Assembly: GCF_005116465.1 (NCBI RefSeq)
Contig: NZ_SWBM01000010.1
Coordinates: 1-64,000, forward strand
DNA length: 64,000 nucleotides
Direction: 5' to 3'
Source of the DNA: Robertmurraya kyonggiensis
GTDB lineage: Bacteria > Bacillota > Bacilli > Bacillales > Cytobacillaceae
Part shown: one piece after another, positions 1-10,448 of the stretch
Layout of the letters: the number at the start of each line of letters is the position of its first letter
Position numbering within the stretch: position 1 is the stretch's first letter
The notes under the pieces: generated by a model
Told to the model about the DNA's origin: nothing
The model's database searches: none
Seen by the model: the letters and a program-made list of their open reading frames with translations, nothing else
Translations under genes and position numbers: made by a program

Positions 1-4
1 ATAG

Positions 5-121
<117 letters not shown>

Positions 122-128
122 AAAAGCG

Positions 129-157
129 AAAGAGTATCCAAGAGATACTCTTTTTTT
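129..157 (+). terminator. rRNA operon terminator
   Basis: A perfect 10-bp stem (AAAGAGTATC with GATACTCTTT) is followed by a run of seven T. It lies 8 bp after the 5S gene and should end the rRNA transcript. Confidence 0.9.
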
Positions 158-341
158 GATCCCCAAAATCCTCTTAGTTACCCTCCTTTCATTTCACCCA
201 TTCAGGTTTGAGAACAGTTAAAAGTGGAGAAATTAATAGAGTATGTTATTTTTAGAAAAATATATTAAATTTTCCTTTCAAATGATTTCCATTAAAACTC
301 AAATTAGACATCATGAATACGATATTGTGAAGTTTCCTCCG

Positions 342-391
342 TTGCAAAATAATGTATGCCTCATGTATAATAAAAGTCAAAGATAGTCAAA
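342..391 (+). promoter_or_regulatory. ctsR promoter with CtsR operator
   Basis: A sigma-A type promoter is seen as TTGCAA (342-347), an 18-bp spacer and TATAAT (366-371). Directly downstream is a perfect tandem heptad AGTCAAA-GAT-AGTCAAA (375-391), the operator recognised by CtsR. Its position over the start region means that CtsR should repress its own operon until heat or protein stress. The 158-341 stretch between the rRNA terminator and this promoter holds nothing I recognise. Confidence 0.9.
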
Positions 392-411
392 GTCAGATAG
401 GAGGGGATTTG

Positions 412-873
412 GTGAGGAACATCTCCGACGTCATTGAACAATACTTAAAGCAAGTATTGGAAATGAGTGAAAAAGAGATCGTTGAGATTAAAAGAAGTGA
501 AATTGCGGACCGATTTCAATGTGTGCCATCTCAAATCAATTACGTAATCAATACTCGATTCACAATAGAAAAAGGCTATATCGTTGAGAGTAAGCGAGGT
601 GGAGGCGGCTATATTCGAATCATGAGAGTTCAAGCTTATGATTATGTAGACTTAATTGACCAATTGATATCGTTAATTGAAAACCGAATCTCTCAAAATA
701 GTGCAGAAAATGTGATATACCGACTTGTTGAAGAAGAGATTATTTCAAAAAGAGAAGCCAAAATAATGCTTAGCGTTATGGATCGCTCCGTATTATATAT
801 CGATCTACCTTATCGGGATGAGCTACGTGCCAGAATACTAAAGGCCATGCTCACGACTCTAAAATACAAATAA
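412..873 (+). CDS. ctsR: CtsR, class III heat-shock repressor
   Basis: Dimeric winged-helix repressor of clp genes, 153 aa. The N-terminal DNA-binding domain (about 1-70) contains the glycine-rich wing KRGGGGYIRI at 61-70, whose Arg62 contacts DNA and is a known site of McsB arginine phosphorylation in this family. The C-terminal half mediates dimerisation. GTG at 412 is preferred because AGGAGG (399-404) lies 7 nt upstream; a TTG at 409 would be too close, and an ATG at 352 lies upstream of the -10 box and operator. First gene of ctsR-mcsA-mcsB-clpC. Confidence 0.95.
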   Translation: MRNISDVIEQYLKQVLEMSEKEIVEIKRSEIADRFQCVPSQINYVINTRFTIEKGYIVESKRGGGGYIRIMRVQAYDYVDLIDQLISLIENRISQNSAENVIYRLVEEEIISKREAKIMLSVMDRSVLYIDLPYRDELRARILKAMLTTLKYK

Positions 874-902
874 GTCAAAGGCTGCCAAAGAGGTGAAATA
901 CG

Positions 903-1445
903 ATGCTTTGTCAGGAATGCAATGAGCGACCTGCAACTTTACATTTTACGAAAATAGACAATGGGGAAAAAACGATGATGCACTTGTGTCAACACTGTGC
1001 ACAGGAAAAAGGCGAAGCGTTTATGCTCAATTCAGCGTTCTCGATTAATAATTTGTTAGCGGGATTGCTTAATTTTCACAATCATGTTCAGCAAGCTGAA
1101 AAAGCTCCTGTTATTAAAAAGGAACCATTGCAATGTGAAGCGTGTTCGATGACCTATCAGCAATTTATTCAAATAGGGCGATTTGGATGTGCAAATTGTT
1201 ATGAAGCATTTAAAGAGCAAATTAATCCTATTTTAAGACGTTTGCATAGCGGAAACGGGGCACATAATGGAAAAATACCAAGTCGCATTGGTGGAGGAAT
1301 ACACTTACGTAAAAACATCGAAACCCTCAAACAATCGATTCAAGAACTCATCACGCGTGAAGAATTTGAAAAGGCAGCAGAAATTCGTGATCAAATTCGT
1401 TCACTAGAAAAACAATTAGATCTACGCGATGAGGGAGGGAATTAA
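903..1445 (+). CDS. mcsA: McsA, zinc-binding activator of McsB
   Basis: 180 aa adaptor that activates the arginine kinase McsB and responds to heat, metal and thiol stress. Two pairs of CxxC motifs are visible: C3/C6 with C29/C32, and C78/C81 with C96/C99, each able to hold a zinc ion. The C-terminus (about 135-175) carries a UVR-type helical hairpin ([18 protein letters not shown]) resembling the UVR motif in the middle of ClpC. It ends 1 nt before mcsB, so the two are probably co-translated. Confidence 0.95.
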   Translation: MLCQECNERPATLHFTKIDNGEKTMMHLCQHCAQEKGEAFMLNSAFSINNLLAGLLNFHNHVQQAEKAPVIKKEPLQCEACSMTYQQFIQIGRFGCANCYEAFKEQINPILRRLHSGNGAHNGKIPSRIGGGIHLRKNIETLKQSIQELITREEFEKAAEIRDQIRSLEKQLDLRDEGGN

Positions 1446-1446
1446 G

Positions 1447-2511
1447 ATGTCGTTGGAGAAATTCTTAAATCAAGCTGTAAGCTCTTGGATGAGTGCAGAG
1501 GGTCCTGACTCCGATATCGTATTAAGCTCACGAGTTCGTTTAGCTCGAAACGTGCGCGATTACAAATTCCCAATTATTTTTTCAAGTGAGGAAGGGCAAA
1601 AAATCATTGAATCCGTTTATCGAAGTGTTGAAGGTCAACATTTTTCAACGATTGGAAGCCTGGAGCTATTGGTGATGGATGAACTACAGCCATTGCAAAA
1701 ACGTGTGTTAGTTGAAAAGCATTTGATCAGTCCGAATCTCGCGAATAACTCAATTCTGGGTGCTTGTATTCTATCTGAAAATGAAGAAGTGAGTATCATG
1801 ATCAACGAAGAGGATCATATTCGCATACAGTGCTTGTACCCAGGACTGCAAATAGCGGAAGCTTTAAAGGTTGCCAACGAAATCGATGACCATATCGAAC
1901 AGCATGTAGATTATGCGTTTGATGAGAACATTGGGTATTTGACCAGTTGTCCAACCAATGTTGGAACAGGCCTCCGAGCATCAGTGATGATGCATCTTCC
2001 AGGTCTAGTGTTAACTCATCAGATGGGTCGCATTGTTCCTGCGATTAATCAGCTCGGATTGGTCGTAAGAGGAATTTATGGAGAGGGCAGCGAGGCTTTA
2101 GGGAACATTTTTCAAATCTCTAACCAAATTACGCTAGGAAAATCAGAGACAGACATTGTCGAAGATTTAGAAAGTGTAGTAGCTCAATTGATTGCTGAGG
2201 AAAGATCAGCAAGAGAAGCATTAGCGAAAACTTCGAACATAGAATTAGAAGACAAAGTGTTTCGATCCTATGGTGTCTTATCGAACTGCCGTATCATTGA
2301 GAGCAAAGAAGCAGCGAATTGTTTATCGGATTTAAGGCTTGGGATTGACATGGGGTATATTAAAAATATCTCGAAAAACATTTTGAATGAATTGATGATA
2401 CTTACGCAACCAGGTTTTTTACAACAATATGCAGGAGGTCCGTTAAGACCGGATGAACGGGATGCACGGAGAGCTTCCTTAATTAGAGAACGATTGAACT
2501 TGGAACAATAA
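1447..2511 (+). CDS. mcsB: McsB, protein-arginine kinase
   Basis: 354 aa phosphagen-kinase fold enzyme that transfers phosphate from ATP to arginine side chains; phospho-arginine marks proteins for ClpCP degradation. Visible signatures are SSRVRLARN near residue 30, the NEEDH segment (about 120) and the nucleotide-binding [10 protein letters not shown]. The ATG at 1447 follows a strong GAGGGAGG, and MSLEKF aligns with the start of B. subtilis McsB. It activates CtsR degradation when freed from ClpC. Confidence 0.96.
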   Translation: MSLEKFLNQAVSSWMSAEGPDSDIVLSSRVRLARNVRDYKFPIIFSSEEGQKIIESVYRSVEGQHFSTIGSLELLVMDELQPLQKRVLVEKHLISPNLANNSILGACILSENEEVSIMINEEDHIRIQCLYPGLQIAEALKVANEIDDHIEQHVDYAFDENIGYLTSCPTNVGTGLRASVMMHLPGLVLTHQMGRIVPAINQLGLVVRGIYGEGSEALGNIFQISNQITLGKSETDIVEDLESVVAQLIAEERSAREALAKTSNIELEDKVFRSYGVLSNCRIIESKEAANCLSDLRLGIDMGYIKNISKNILNELMILTQPGFLQQYAGGPLRPDERDARRASLIRERLNLEQ

Positions 2512-2517
2512 AGGAAA

Positions 2518-2577
2518 GATATTTTGGTTGTCACCAAAAATCATAAAGGAAAGATATTTTGGCTAGCGCCAAAAATC
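2518..2577. repeat. Tandem pair of 25-bp hairpin repeats (copies 1 and 2)
   Basis: Copy 1 (2518-2542) and copy 2 (2553-2577) both read GATATTTT, three bases, a four-base loop, the complement of the three bases, and AAAAATC. The three variable stem bases differ between copies yet stay paired (GGT/ACC and GGC/GCC). Related units occur at 17022-17082, 47245-47268 and 48510-48534. They lie in the untranslated gap between mcsB and clpC. Confidence 0.8.
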
Positions 2578-2601
2578 TTACATGATAGGGAGGATATAGA
2601 G

Positions 2602-5040
2602 ATGATGTTTGGACGATTTACAGAAAGAGCGCAGAAAGTATTAGCTTTAGCCCAAGAGGAAGCAAATCGTTTAGGTCATAACAATATCGGAACAGAACAT
2701 GTACTTCTTGGTCTTGTTAGAGAAGGAGAAGGCATCGCAGCAAAAGCTCTATATGCATTAGGTCTAGGCTCTGACAAAATCCAGGAAGAGGTAGAAAACC
2801 TTATTGGAAGAGGGCAGGATGCTTCACAAACTCCTCATTATACGCCAAGAGCGAAAAAGGTTATTGAGCTATCCATGGATGAAGCACGTAAGTTAGGTCA
2901 TTCCTATGTTGGAACAGAGCATATTCTACTTGGCTTGATTCGTGAAGGAGAAGGCGTAGCCGCTCGTGTATTAAATAACTTAGGTGTAAGTTTAAATAAA
3001 GCACGTCAACAAGTATTACAGCTGTTAGGAAGCAATGAGTCAGGAGGACATCAAGGCGGTTCTGCTGTTAGTGCAAATACCCCAACACTGGATAGTCTTG
3101 CACGTGACTTAACTGCGATTGCCCGAGAAGGAAGTCTTGACCCGGTTATTGGTCGTAGCAAAGAGATTCAAAGGGTAATTGAGGTGCTAAGTCGCCGTAC
3201 GAAGAATAATCCGGTGTTAATTGGTGAACCAGGTGTAGGGAAAACAGCGATCGCTGAAGGTCTTGCTCAACAAATTGTGCATAATGAAGTTCCTGAAATT
3301 TTACGTGATAAAAGAGTTATGACGTTAGATATGGGAACAGTAGTTGCTGGAACGAAATATCGTGGTGAGTTTGAGGACCGCTTGAAAAAGGTAATGGATG
3401 AAATTCGCCAAGCTGGCAATATCATTTTATTCATTGATGAGCTACACACTTTAATAGGTGCTGGTGGAGCAGAAGGGGCAATTGATGCATCCAACATCTT
3501 AAAACCTTCTCTTGCTCGTGGAGAGCTTCAATGTATCGGTGCGACGACGCTTGATGAGTACCGTAAATATATTGAAAAAGATGCAGCGTTGGAACGTCGT
3601 TTCCAGCCAATTACGGTGGATGAACCGACAGCTGAAGAATCCGTACAGATTTTAAAAGGGTTACGCGATCGTTATGAAGCGCATCATCGTGTATCCATTA
3701 CGGATGAAGCAATTGATGCAGCAGTGAAACTATCGGATCGTTATATCTCTGACCGCTTCCTTCCAGATAAGGCGATTGATTTAATTGATGAGGCTGGTTC
3801 GAAGGTAAGACTTCGTTCTTATACAACGCCTCCAAATTTAAAAGAGCTTGAAGTGAAGTTAGAAGAAGTTAGAAAGGAAAAGGATGCGGCAGTTCAAAGT
3901 CAAGAATTTGAAAAGGCGGCTTCCTTAAGAGATTCTGAACAACGCTTACGTGAGCAATTAGAAGAAACGAAGAAATCGTGGAAAGAAAAGCAAGGCAAGG
4001 AGAATACAGAAGTAACGGTCGAGGATATTGCGAGTGTTGTTTCTAGCTGGACGGGAATTCCAGTTTCGAAGCTAGCACAGACCGAAACACAAAAGCTCCT
4101 TAACCTTGAAGAAATCTTACATTCTCGTGTGATTGGGCAAGAAGAAGCAGTCAATGCCATTTCAAAAGCCGTTCGTAGAGCCCGTGCAGGCTTAAAGGAT
4201 CCAAAGAGACCAATTGGTTCTTTCATCTTCTTGGGCCCTACTGGGGTAGGAAAAACTGAGCTTGCTCGTGCATTAGCAGAAGCGATGTTCGGCGATGAGG
4301 ATGCGATGATTCGCGTCGATATGTCCGAGTATATGGAAAAGCACTCTACATCAAGACTGGTTGGTTCACCTCCAGGCTATGTAGGTTATGATGAAGGTGG
4401 CCAGTTAACGGAAAAAGTTAGAAGAAAACCGTATTCTGTTATTCTTCTTGATGAAATTGAGAAGGCCCATCCAGATGTCTTTAATATCCTTTTACAAGTA
4501 TTAGAGGATGGCCGATTAACAGATTCTAAAGGAAGAACGGTTGATTTCCGTAATACTGTGTTAATCATGACGTCCAATGTGGGAGCAGAATCACTAAAAC
4601 GAAATAAGTATGTCGGGTTTAATCTTCAAGACAATGAGCAAGATTACAAGGATATGAAGGGCAAAGTAATGGAAGAGCTGAAAAAAGCATTCCGTCCAGA
4701 ATTCTTAAACCGTATTGATGAAATTATCGTGTTCCATGCGCTAGAGAAGAAGCACTTAACGAATATCGTTAACTTAATGTCTGATTCTCTTATCAAGCGT
4801 CTAAAAGAACAGGATATTGATCTTAGGCTTACAGCTGCAGCGATTGAGAAAATTGCTGAGGAAGGATATGATCCTGAATATGGAGCGCGTCCGTTAAGAA
4901 GAGCGATTCAAAAGCATATTGAGGATCGCTTATCGGAAGAGCTTCTAAAAGGAACAGTTCTTACTGGTCAAACGATTACGATTGAAGTGGAGAATGGGGA
5001 GTTCACTGTGAAAGCAGGAACCCCACAATTGAATAAGTAA
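2602..5040 (+). CDS. clpC: ClpC, Hsp100 AAA+ unfoldase of the ClpCP protease
   Basis: 812 aa ATP-driven unfoldase that feeds substrates to ClpP, including phospho-arginine-marked proteins and ComK/MecA targets. Order of domains: double Clp-N repeat (1-145), AAA-1 with Walker A GEPGVGKT at about 208, a middle helical domain containing a UVR-like motif (about 428-450), and AAA-2 with GPTGVGKT at about 545. The start is ATG 2602 ([10 protein letters not shown], aligned with B. subtilis); the reading frame stays open upstream into the hairpin repeats but no RBS supports earlier starts. Controlled by the CtsR operator. Confidence 0.97.
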   Translation: MMFGRFTERAQKVLALAQEEANRLGHNNIGTEHVLLGLVREGEGIAAKALYALGLGSDKIQEEVENLIGRGQDASQTPHYTPRAKKVIELSMDEARKLGHSYVGTEHILLGLIREGEGVAARVLNNLGVSLNKARQQVLQLLGSNESGGHQGGSAVSANTPTLDSLARDLTAIAREGSLDPVIGRSKEIQRVIEVLSRRTKNNPVLIGEPGVGKTAIAEGLAQQIVHNEVPEILRDKRVMTLDMGTVVAGTKYRGEFEDRLKKVMDEIRQAGNIILFIDELHTLIGAGGAEGAIDASNILKPSLARGELQCIGATTLDEYRKYIEKDAALERRFQPITVDEPTAEESVQILKGLRDRYEAHHRVSITDEAIDAAVKLSDRYISDRFLPDKAIDLIDEAGSKVRLRSYTTPPNLKELEVKLEEVRKEKDAAVQSQEFEKAASLRDSEQRLREQLEETKKSWKEKQGKENTEVTVEDIASVVSSWTGIPVSKLAQTETQKLLNLEEILHSRVIGQEEAVNAISKAVRRARAGLKDPKRPIGSFIFLGPTGVGKTELARALAEAMFGDEDAMIRVDMSEYMEKHSTSRLVGSPPGYVGYDEGGQLTEKVRRKPYSVILLDEIEKAHPDVFNILLQVLEDGRLTDSKGRTVDFRNTVLIMTSNVGAESLKRNKYVGFNLQDNEQDYKDMKGKVMEELKKAFRPEFLNRIDEIIVFHALEKKHLTNIVNLMSDSLIKRLKEQDIDLRLTAAAIEKIAEEGYDPEYGARPLRRAIQKHIEDRLSEELLKGTVLTGQTITIEVENGEFTVKAGTPQLNK

Positions 5041-5048
5041 TACATTAG

Positions 5049-5079
5049 AGGTATTCGCAGGAACTCCCTGTGGATACCT
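5049..5079 (+). terminator. Hairpin after clpC, possible partial terminator
   Basis: AGGTATTCGCAGG and CCTGTGGATACCT form an interrupted 13-bp stem with an AACTC loop, followed by TATTTCTTTTT. The T-tract is interrupted, so it may only partly reduce read-through from clpC into radA. Confidence 0.5.
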
Positions 5080-5144
5080 TATTTCTTTTTCAAATCATTT
5101 GTAATAAGGTAGAGGTAAGACAATTTGGGACGAGGATGATCGAG

Positions 5145-6530
5145 TTGAAAAAAGTAAAAACGGTTTATATATGTACAAGCTGTGAAACACAGCATCCAAA
5201 ATGGCAAGGATTTTGTAATGGCTGTGGTGAGAGAGGGACGCTAAAAGAAGAAATCACCGGGGGCGAATCGAAGCAAACAAAACCAAGAGCGGCAAAAAGC
5301 AATGTACCGGTCAAACGTTTATTGGATACGAGTTCGTCAAAAAGCGATCGCCTCGTGACGTCTATCTCTGAATTTAATCGTGTCATGGGCGGGGGAATCG
5401 TCAAGGATTCACTCTCGATTATTACGGCGGTGCCAGGAGCGGGGAAGTCTACTTTGCTGCTGCAAGTCAGTCAGGATTTAGCGTCAAAGCGATTTAGAGT
5501 TCTGTATGCATCAGGGGAAGAAAGTGAAAGCCAAATCAAGAATAGGGCAGAGCGAATCCTTCCAAGTATTCACGAGAATATTTGGATTCATTCTGATACG
5601 AGTATGAATAATGTACTTGGAGTTATTGAAACAATTGATCCAGACATTATCATTATCGATAGTATTCAAACTTTTGTACTGGATGAATTCCCATCAAGAC
5701 CAGGAAGCCCGACACAGACAATGGAATGTGCGAATGCGATGCTCAAGGTGGCAAAAAGTGCTGAGCGTCCAAGAGCTGTGATGATGGTTGGGCAAATGAC
5801 GAAGGATAATGAATTAGCAGGTCTTCGTGCCCTCGAGCATTTGGTGGATACGGTACTTATTTTAGATGGGGAAGAAGGCGAAGAGCTTAAACAGCTATCT
5901 GCTAGTAAAAACCGTTACGGAAGTACAGGTGAAATGGGCTTCTTCTCGATGGAGGAGAATGGCTTAAGAGCGATTGATAACCCATCGGAGTTCTTTATTA
6001 CCCAACGAAATGAGATTGTTAGCGGAAGTGCGTTAACGGTCATTAAAGAAGGGACAAGGCCGATTATTGTGGAAGTAGAAAGTCTGGTATCTCCTACCTT
6101 TACTCCGTATCCTTCGCGAATTGGGGAATGTATGCGAAAGGATCAGATTAGTACGTTAACGGCGATATTGGAGCAAAGAGCGGGACTACAGATGCTCACA
6201 CAAAACGTGGTCATTAAGACAACGGGTGGCATTCGTTTAAAAGAAACATCAAGCAACCTGGCTGTGTTAATGAGTATCGTTTCTTCTTACAAAGGAAAAG
6301 GCATTCCGAATGATGTCGTCTTTATTGCCGATATTGGGTTAACGGGTGAGTTGAAAAAGGTTCCAACGCTTGAGCCGCGTATTCGTGAAATTGAACGAAT
6401 GGGCTATAAAAAGGTCTTTATCGCTCGCAATGCCTTACGAAACCCGAAAGCCTTTAACGATATTGAAGTTATTTCATGTAATACGTTATCAGAAGTCATT
6501 GATAAGGTATTTAATTCGATGCCGTTTTAA
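5145..6530 (+). CDS. radA: RadA, DNA repair helicase (divergent)
   Basis: 461 aa if started at TTG 5145, which has GAGG 9 nt upstream and gives the same nine-residue lead to the first cysteine as B. subtilis RadA. Zinc finger C10/C13/C24/C27; RecA-like core with Walker A AVPGAGKST (95-103); RadA-specific KNRYG motif at about 255; C-terminal LonP-like domain. RadA drives branch migration in recombination. It sits in the usual clpC-radA-disA slot. Compared from memory with B. subtilis the sequence is clearly divergent (Walker A is normally GDPGIGKST; KNRFG is KNRYG here). Confidence 0.85.
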   Translation: MKKVKTVYICTSCETQHPKWQGFCNGCGERGTLKEEITGGESKQTKPRAAKSNVPVKRLLDTSSSKSDRLVTSISEFNRVMGGGIVKDSLSIITAVPGAGKSTLLLQVSQDLASKRFRVLYASGEESESQIKNRAERILPSIHENIWIHSDTSMNNVLGVIETIDPDIIIIDSIQTFVLDEFPSRPGSPTQTMECANAMLKVAKSAERPRAVMMVGQMTKDNELAGLRALEHLVDTVLILDGEEGEELKQLSASKNRYGSTGEMGFFSMEENGLRAIDNPSEFFITQRNEIVSGSALTVIKEGTRPIIVEVESLVSPTFTPYPSRIGECMRKDQISTLTAILEQRAGLQMLTQNVVIKTTGGIRLKETSSNLAVLMSIVSSYKGKGIPNDVVFIADIGLTGELKKVPTLEPRIREIERMGYKKVFIARNALRNPKAFNDIEVISCNTLSEVIDKVFNSMPF

Positions 6531-6558
6531 AATGGAGCCGATTAGGGTCCATTTTTTT
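6529..6558 (+). terminator. radA terminator
   Basis: AAAATGGA and TCCATTTT form a stem around a GCCGATTAGGG loop, followed by T-rich sequence. The stem begins within the radA stop codon. It separates clpC-radA transcription from disA. Confidence 0.65.
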
Positions 6559-6679
6559 CTTATGCTTAAGCTTAAAATAGTGAATACTATAGCGTATCGC
6601 TGAATATTTTACCTATACTGCCATATCTTTAAAGAAGAGGATTCCCCCTATATAGGTTATAAACAGAGGAGGACAGAAC

Positions 6680-7753
6680 TTGGATACTAAAAAGTCAAAC
6701 GAAATTACTGTAGCTGAAATACTTCAACTGATTGCTCCTGGTACACCAATTCGAGAAGGAATCGATAATGTCCTCCGTGCCAAAACGGGAGGGTTAATTG
6801 TATTTGGTGAATATGAAAAAGTAAAAGGGATCGTTGATGGAGGCTTTCAAATTGATTGTTCTTTTTCCCCAAGCTTTTTGTATGAACTGGCCAAAATGGA
6901 TGGAGCGATTATTTTAAATGAATTCGGAGATAAAATTTTGATTGCGAACGCACAGCTTGCACCTGATCCGAGTATTCCCACAACGGAAACTGGGATGCGC
7001 CACCGTACGGCTGAGCGCGTCGCAAAACAAACAAAGGCGCTTGTTATTGCAATTTCACAGAGAAGAAATGTCATTACGTTATATCAAAGTAATTTTCGCT
7101 ATGCTTTGCGTGACATTGGGGTCATTTTAGCAAAAGCGAATCAGGCGCTACAAACATTGGAAAAGTATAAGGTTGTTCTCGAGCAAAGCATTGCTAACCT
7201 CGGTGTGTTGGAATTTGAAGAGATGGTCACCTATAGCGATATCATTAAAGTCATACGACGCTTTGAAATGGTATTGAGAATTAAGAATGAGCTACTGACC
7301 TATTTGAATGAATTAGGTACAGAAGGGAGGCTCATACGCTTGCAAATGAACGAGCTTTTAACAGATATTGAAGCAGAAGCGGCATTAGTTGTTAAAGATT
7401 ATACTGCATCAAAGGATATCAAACCAAGAGAGACTCTTAAAAGGTTGCAGGAGCTGGCCCATGGAGAAATGCTAGAGGATGCAGCTGTGCTGAAATTGCT
7501 TGGGTTTACAGGCTATGTCCATATTGATGAATTTCGCTGCCCAAGAGGGTATCGGATGCTCAATAAGATTACGAGACTTCCGCCTGTGATCATTGAAAAT
7601 CTCGTCGAGCGTTTTCAAGAGCTTCGTCATATTGTGGTGGCCTCAGTGGAGGAGCTAGATGAAGTTGAAGGAATTGGAGAAGTAAGGGCAAGAAAAATCA
7701 AAGAAGGTTTAAAGCTAATTAAGGAGCAATTGTTCGCAGATCGACAAATTTAG
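6680..7753 (+). CDS. disA: DisA, DNA-integrity scanning diadenylate cyclase
   Basis: 357 aa octameric enzyme that makes cyclic di-AMP from two ATP and pauses at branched DNA, where the signal falls. The DAC domain shows DGA (74-76) and RHR (107-109) active-site motifs; a helical spine follows and a C-terminal helix-hairpin-helix (about 290-350, [12 protein letters not shown]) binds DNA. Start is TTG at 6680 behind GGAGGAC (6667-6673). Neighbour radA is a known functional partner that restrains DisA in B. subtilis. Confidence 0.95.
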   Translation: MDTKKSNEITVAEILQLIAPGTPIREGIDNVLRAKTGGLIVFGEYEKVKGIVDGGFQIDCSFSPSFLYELAKMDGAIILNEFGDKILIANAQLAPDPSIPTTETGMRHRTAERVAKQTKALVIAISQRRNVITLYQSNFRYALRDIGVILAKANQALQTLEKYKVVLEQSIANLGVLEFEEMVTYSDIIKVIRRFEMVLRIKNELLTYLNELGTEGRLIRLQMNELLTDIEAEAALVVKDYTASKDIKPRETLKRLQELAHGEMLEDAAVLKLLGFTGYVHIDEFRCPRGYRMLNKITRLPPVIIENLVERFQELRHIVVASVEELDEVEGIGEVRARKIKEGLKLIKEQLFADRQI

Positions 7754-8119
7754 ATGTTAAAAATTGGTATTATCCCATAAGTAATAGATTTTAACAGATG
7801 GACAATTTGTTAAAAACGAACGAAATAGATAAAAAGTCATATATACATATGAAAAAAACAAACTATTTTAGGAATATTTTATTAATTGTTCGTTTTTTGT
7901 TCGAATATCCCTCTGTTGTTAAATCATCTCATTTGACACTTTTTTTTCACGGTGCTACGCTTAATGAGTAATATACAATTCTTATATAGGTTTAATGAGC
8001 TTGTCATTTTTCTAATATAACAAAAGTGTTTCACTCTATTAACAATACCGAAAAAACTCTGTAATATTACGTTTCAATTTATAGAATTTGTTTATAATGA
8101 ATAGAAGGAGGTGAAGGGG
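7754..8119 (+). promoter_or_regulatory. AT-rich spacer before yacL, with promoter candidates
   Basis: No gene is seen in these 366 bases. AAAAACGAAC (7812-7821) and GTTCGTTTTT (7888-7897) are perfect inverted arms 66 bp apart with very AT-rich DNA between them. A good -10 box TATAAT (8093-8098) lies just before the yacL RBS (AAGGAGGTG, 8105-8113), but the -35 (GTTTCA, 8071-8076) is weak and the resulting leader would be nearly absent, so the real start may be elsewhere. Confidence 0.45.
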
Positions 8120-9202
8120 ATGTTAAAGCGTATTATACAAGCTTGCTTCCTTATAACAGGTGGAACGCTAGGGATATTCCTTATTAGCGATCTATTAACT
8201 TTAATGAATTTAGAAAATGTAGCCCTTCTCAATAATACTTATATGACTGCCATACTTGGTGCAATTATATTCTATCTTATTACTTTTTGGGCAGTTGATT
8301 ATGTTGTTGATTTTGTCAAATGGTTTGAGGAGTCTTTAATAAAGGTTCCGATTGCGGATATTTTATTTGGTAGTGTAGGGTTAATTCTTGGATTAGTGAT
8401 AGCCTTTTTAGTAGGATTTGCCCTAAATATGATTGAAGTGCCTGTGTTGAACACAGTAGCTCCAATTTTATTAACCTTATTATTTGGGTACCTAGGCTCA
8501 CAGGTCGGTCTGAAAAAACGTAATGAACTTATGACCCTTTTTACAAGAAATAAGAAGAAGACTGCTGAAGAAGAAGCGGAACCAGCGAATAAGAACGTAC
8601 TAAAGATTCTGGATACGAGTGTCATCATTGATGGTAGAATTGCAGATATTTGCCAAACGGGATTTCTTGAAGGCACAGTTGTCATTCCACAATTTGTTCT
8701 TGCAGAATTGCAGCATATAGCGGACTCTTCTGATGCATTGAAGAGAAATCGTGGTCGACGTGGTCTTGATATTTTAAATCGAATTCAAAAAGAGCTTTCT
8801 GTTAAGGTAGAAATTTATGAAGGTGATTTTGAAGAGATTCAAGAAGTTGATAGTAAGTTAGTGAAGTTAGCTAAGATTACAAATGGTGTCGTTGTAACGA
8901 ACGACTTCAATTTGAATAAAGTATGTGAATTACAGAAGGTGGCTGTCCTTAATATTAATGATTTGGCGAATGCTGTGAAGCCTGTAGTTCTCCCAGGTGA
9001 AGAAATGCATGTACAAGTTATTAAAGACGGGAAAGAGCAAAATCAAGGGGTTGCCTATTTAGATGACGGTACGATGATTGTTGTAGAAGGTGGTCGTGAC
9101 TATATCGGAAAGCATATCGAAGTGCTTGTCACGAGCGTATTGCAAACATCTGCTGGTCGAATGATTTTTGCGAAACCTAAGTTATTAGAGAGAGCACTGT
9201 AG
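8120..9202 (+). CDS. yacL: PIN/TRAM-domain membrane protein (YacL family)
   Basis: 360 aa. The N-terminal 140 residues hold about four hydrophobic helices, then a PIN nuclease-like domain begins at [14 protein letters not shown] with its acidic residues, and the C-terminal 60 residues fit a TRAM RNA-binding fold. This is the architecture of B. subtilis YacL, a conserved membrane protein whose ribonuclease activity is inferred from the fold. ATG 8120 is chosen over GTG 8111 because the GTG overlaps the RBS. Confidence 0.9.
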   Translation: MLKRIIQACFLITGGTLGIFLISDLLTLMNLENVALLNNTYMTAILGAIIFYLITFWAVDYVVDFVKWFEESLIKVPIADILFGSVGLILGLVIAFLVGFALNMIEVPVLNTVAPILLTLLFGYLGSQVGLKKRNELMTLFTRNKKKTAEEEAEPANKNVLKILDTSVIIDGRIADICQTGFLEGTVVIPQFVLAELQHIADSSDALKRNRGRRGLDILNRIQKELSVKVEIYEGDFEEIQEVDSKLVKLAKITNGVVVTNDFNLNKVCELQKVAVLNINDLANAVKPVVLPGEEMHVQVIKDGKEQNQGVAYLDDGTMIVVEGGRDYIGKHIEVLVTSVLQTSAGRMIFAKPKLLERAL

Positions 9203-9214
9203 AGGGGATTAATT

Positions 9215-9907
9215 ATGGCTTATGAAGTCATTATTCCTGCAGCTGGTCAGGGAAAAAGAATGGGAGCGGGGAAGAATAAGCTTCTATTAGAATTGAATGA
9301 TGTACCAGTATTGATTCATACATTAAGAGTTTTTGAACAGGACCCTCAATGTGAAGGCATGATATTAGCGATTTCGCCAGAGGATGAAGAGTCGTTTCGA
9401 AAGCTCCTTAAGCAATATAAGATTCAAAAAGTTTCTAAGCTTGTGTACGGTGGGAAAGAACGTCAACATAGTGTGTATAATGGCCTCGAGGAGGCTGCAG
9501 GCACGGATGATGTGATTCTCGTACACGATGGGGCGAGACCTTTTATCGATATCAAATTGATTCATGAATTAGTGGAAGTGGCCAAGGAGTATGGTGCTGC
9601 GGTTGTTGCCGTTCCGGTAAAGGATACGATTAAAAGAGTTCATCACAACGAAGTGGTAGAAACAGTGGATAGGTCAAGCTTGTGGGCAATTCAAACCCCA
9701 CAAGCTTTTCGTATTTCCGTTTTGAAAGAAGCACATATGCGTGCGCAAGAAACTGATTTTTTAGGAACCGATGAAGCGAGCCTTGTTGAAAGACTGCCAT
9801 ATCCAGTGAAGATTGTAGAAGGTAGTTATGATAATATAAAGCTGACTACAAAGGAAGACTTGTACTTTGCAGAAGCGATATTAAGAAAGACGAAAGGTGA
9901 GAAATGA
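9215..9907 (+). CDS. ispD: IspD, MEP cytidylyltransferase
   Basis: 230 aa enzyme joining CTP and 2-C-methyl-D-erythritol 4-phosphate, third step of the non-mevalonate isoprenoid route. The glycine-rich nucleotide loop [15 protein letters not shown] (8-22) and the VHDGARPF motif are intact. It ends in the sequence ATGATG shared with ispF, so the two consecutive pathway-related genes are translationally coupled. Confidence 0.96.
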   Translation: MAYEVIIPAAGQGKRMGAGKNKLLLELNDVPVLIHTLRVFEQDPQCEGMILAISPEDEESFRKLLKQYKIQKVSKLVYGGKERQHSVYNGLEEAAGTDDVILVHDGARPFIDIKLIHELVEVAKEYGAAVVAVPVKDTIKRVHHNEVVETVDRSSLWAIQTPQAFRISVLKEAHMRAQETDFLGTDEASLVERLPYPVKIVEGSYDNIKLTTKEDLYFAEAILRKTKGEK

Positions 9908-10386
9908 TGTTTCGAATTGGACAGGGTTTTGACGTACATCAATTAACAGAAGGTAGACCGCTGATTATCGGTGGCATTGAAATACCATATGAAAAAGGAT
10001 TACTTGGCCATTCTGACGCAGATGTGCTTTTACATACGATCACAGATGCTTGCTTAGGAGCAATTGGGGAAGGGGATATCGGTAGGCATTTTCCTGATAC
10101 TGATCCAGCTTTTAAGGATGCAGATTCGGCTAAGTTATTAGAACATATTTGGGGTATCATTAAGGAAAAAGGCTATGAGCTTGTGAATGCTGATTGTACG
10201 ATTATTGCTCAGAAGCCTAAAATGGCGCCTTATATTGAGCAAATGAAAAATCGAATTGCTGAACTTTTAGAGTGCGAACCAGAGCAAATTAATGTGAAAG
10301 CAACAACCACCGAAAAACTTGGGTTTACAGGACGGGGAGAAGGGATTGCCTCTCAAGCGGTTGTCTTGCTTCAAAAAGTGAAATAA
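9907..10386 (+). CDS. ispF: IspF, MEcPP synthase
   Basis: 159 aa trimeric enzyme that cyclises CDP-methylerythritol 2-phosphate. The zinc ligand segment GFDVHQL (D and H) and HSDADVLLH are clear. Two in-frame ATGs occur at 9904 and 9907; the second matches the B. subtilis start [11 protein letters not shown] and overlaps the ispD stop by one base, but either could be used (AGGTGAG lies upstream). Confidence 0.95.
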   Translation: MFRIGQGFDVHQLTEGRPLIIGGIEIPYEKGLLGHSDADVLLHTITDACLGAIGEGDIGRHFPDTDPAFKDADSAKLLEHIWGIIKEKGYELVNADCTIIAQKPKMAPYIEQMKNRIAELLECEPEQINVKATTTEKLGFTGRGEGIASQAVVLLQKVK

Positions 10387-10448
10387 AGGCTCGATCTGGC
10401 TTTTTTAGCGTGGTATGATAAATCTCAAATGCATATAGGAGGATCATT

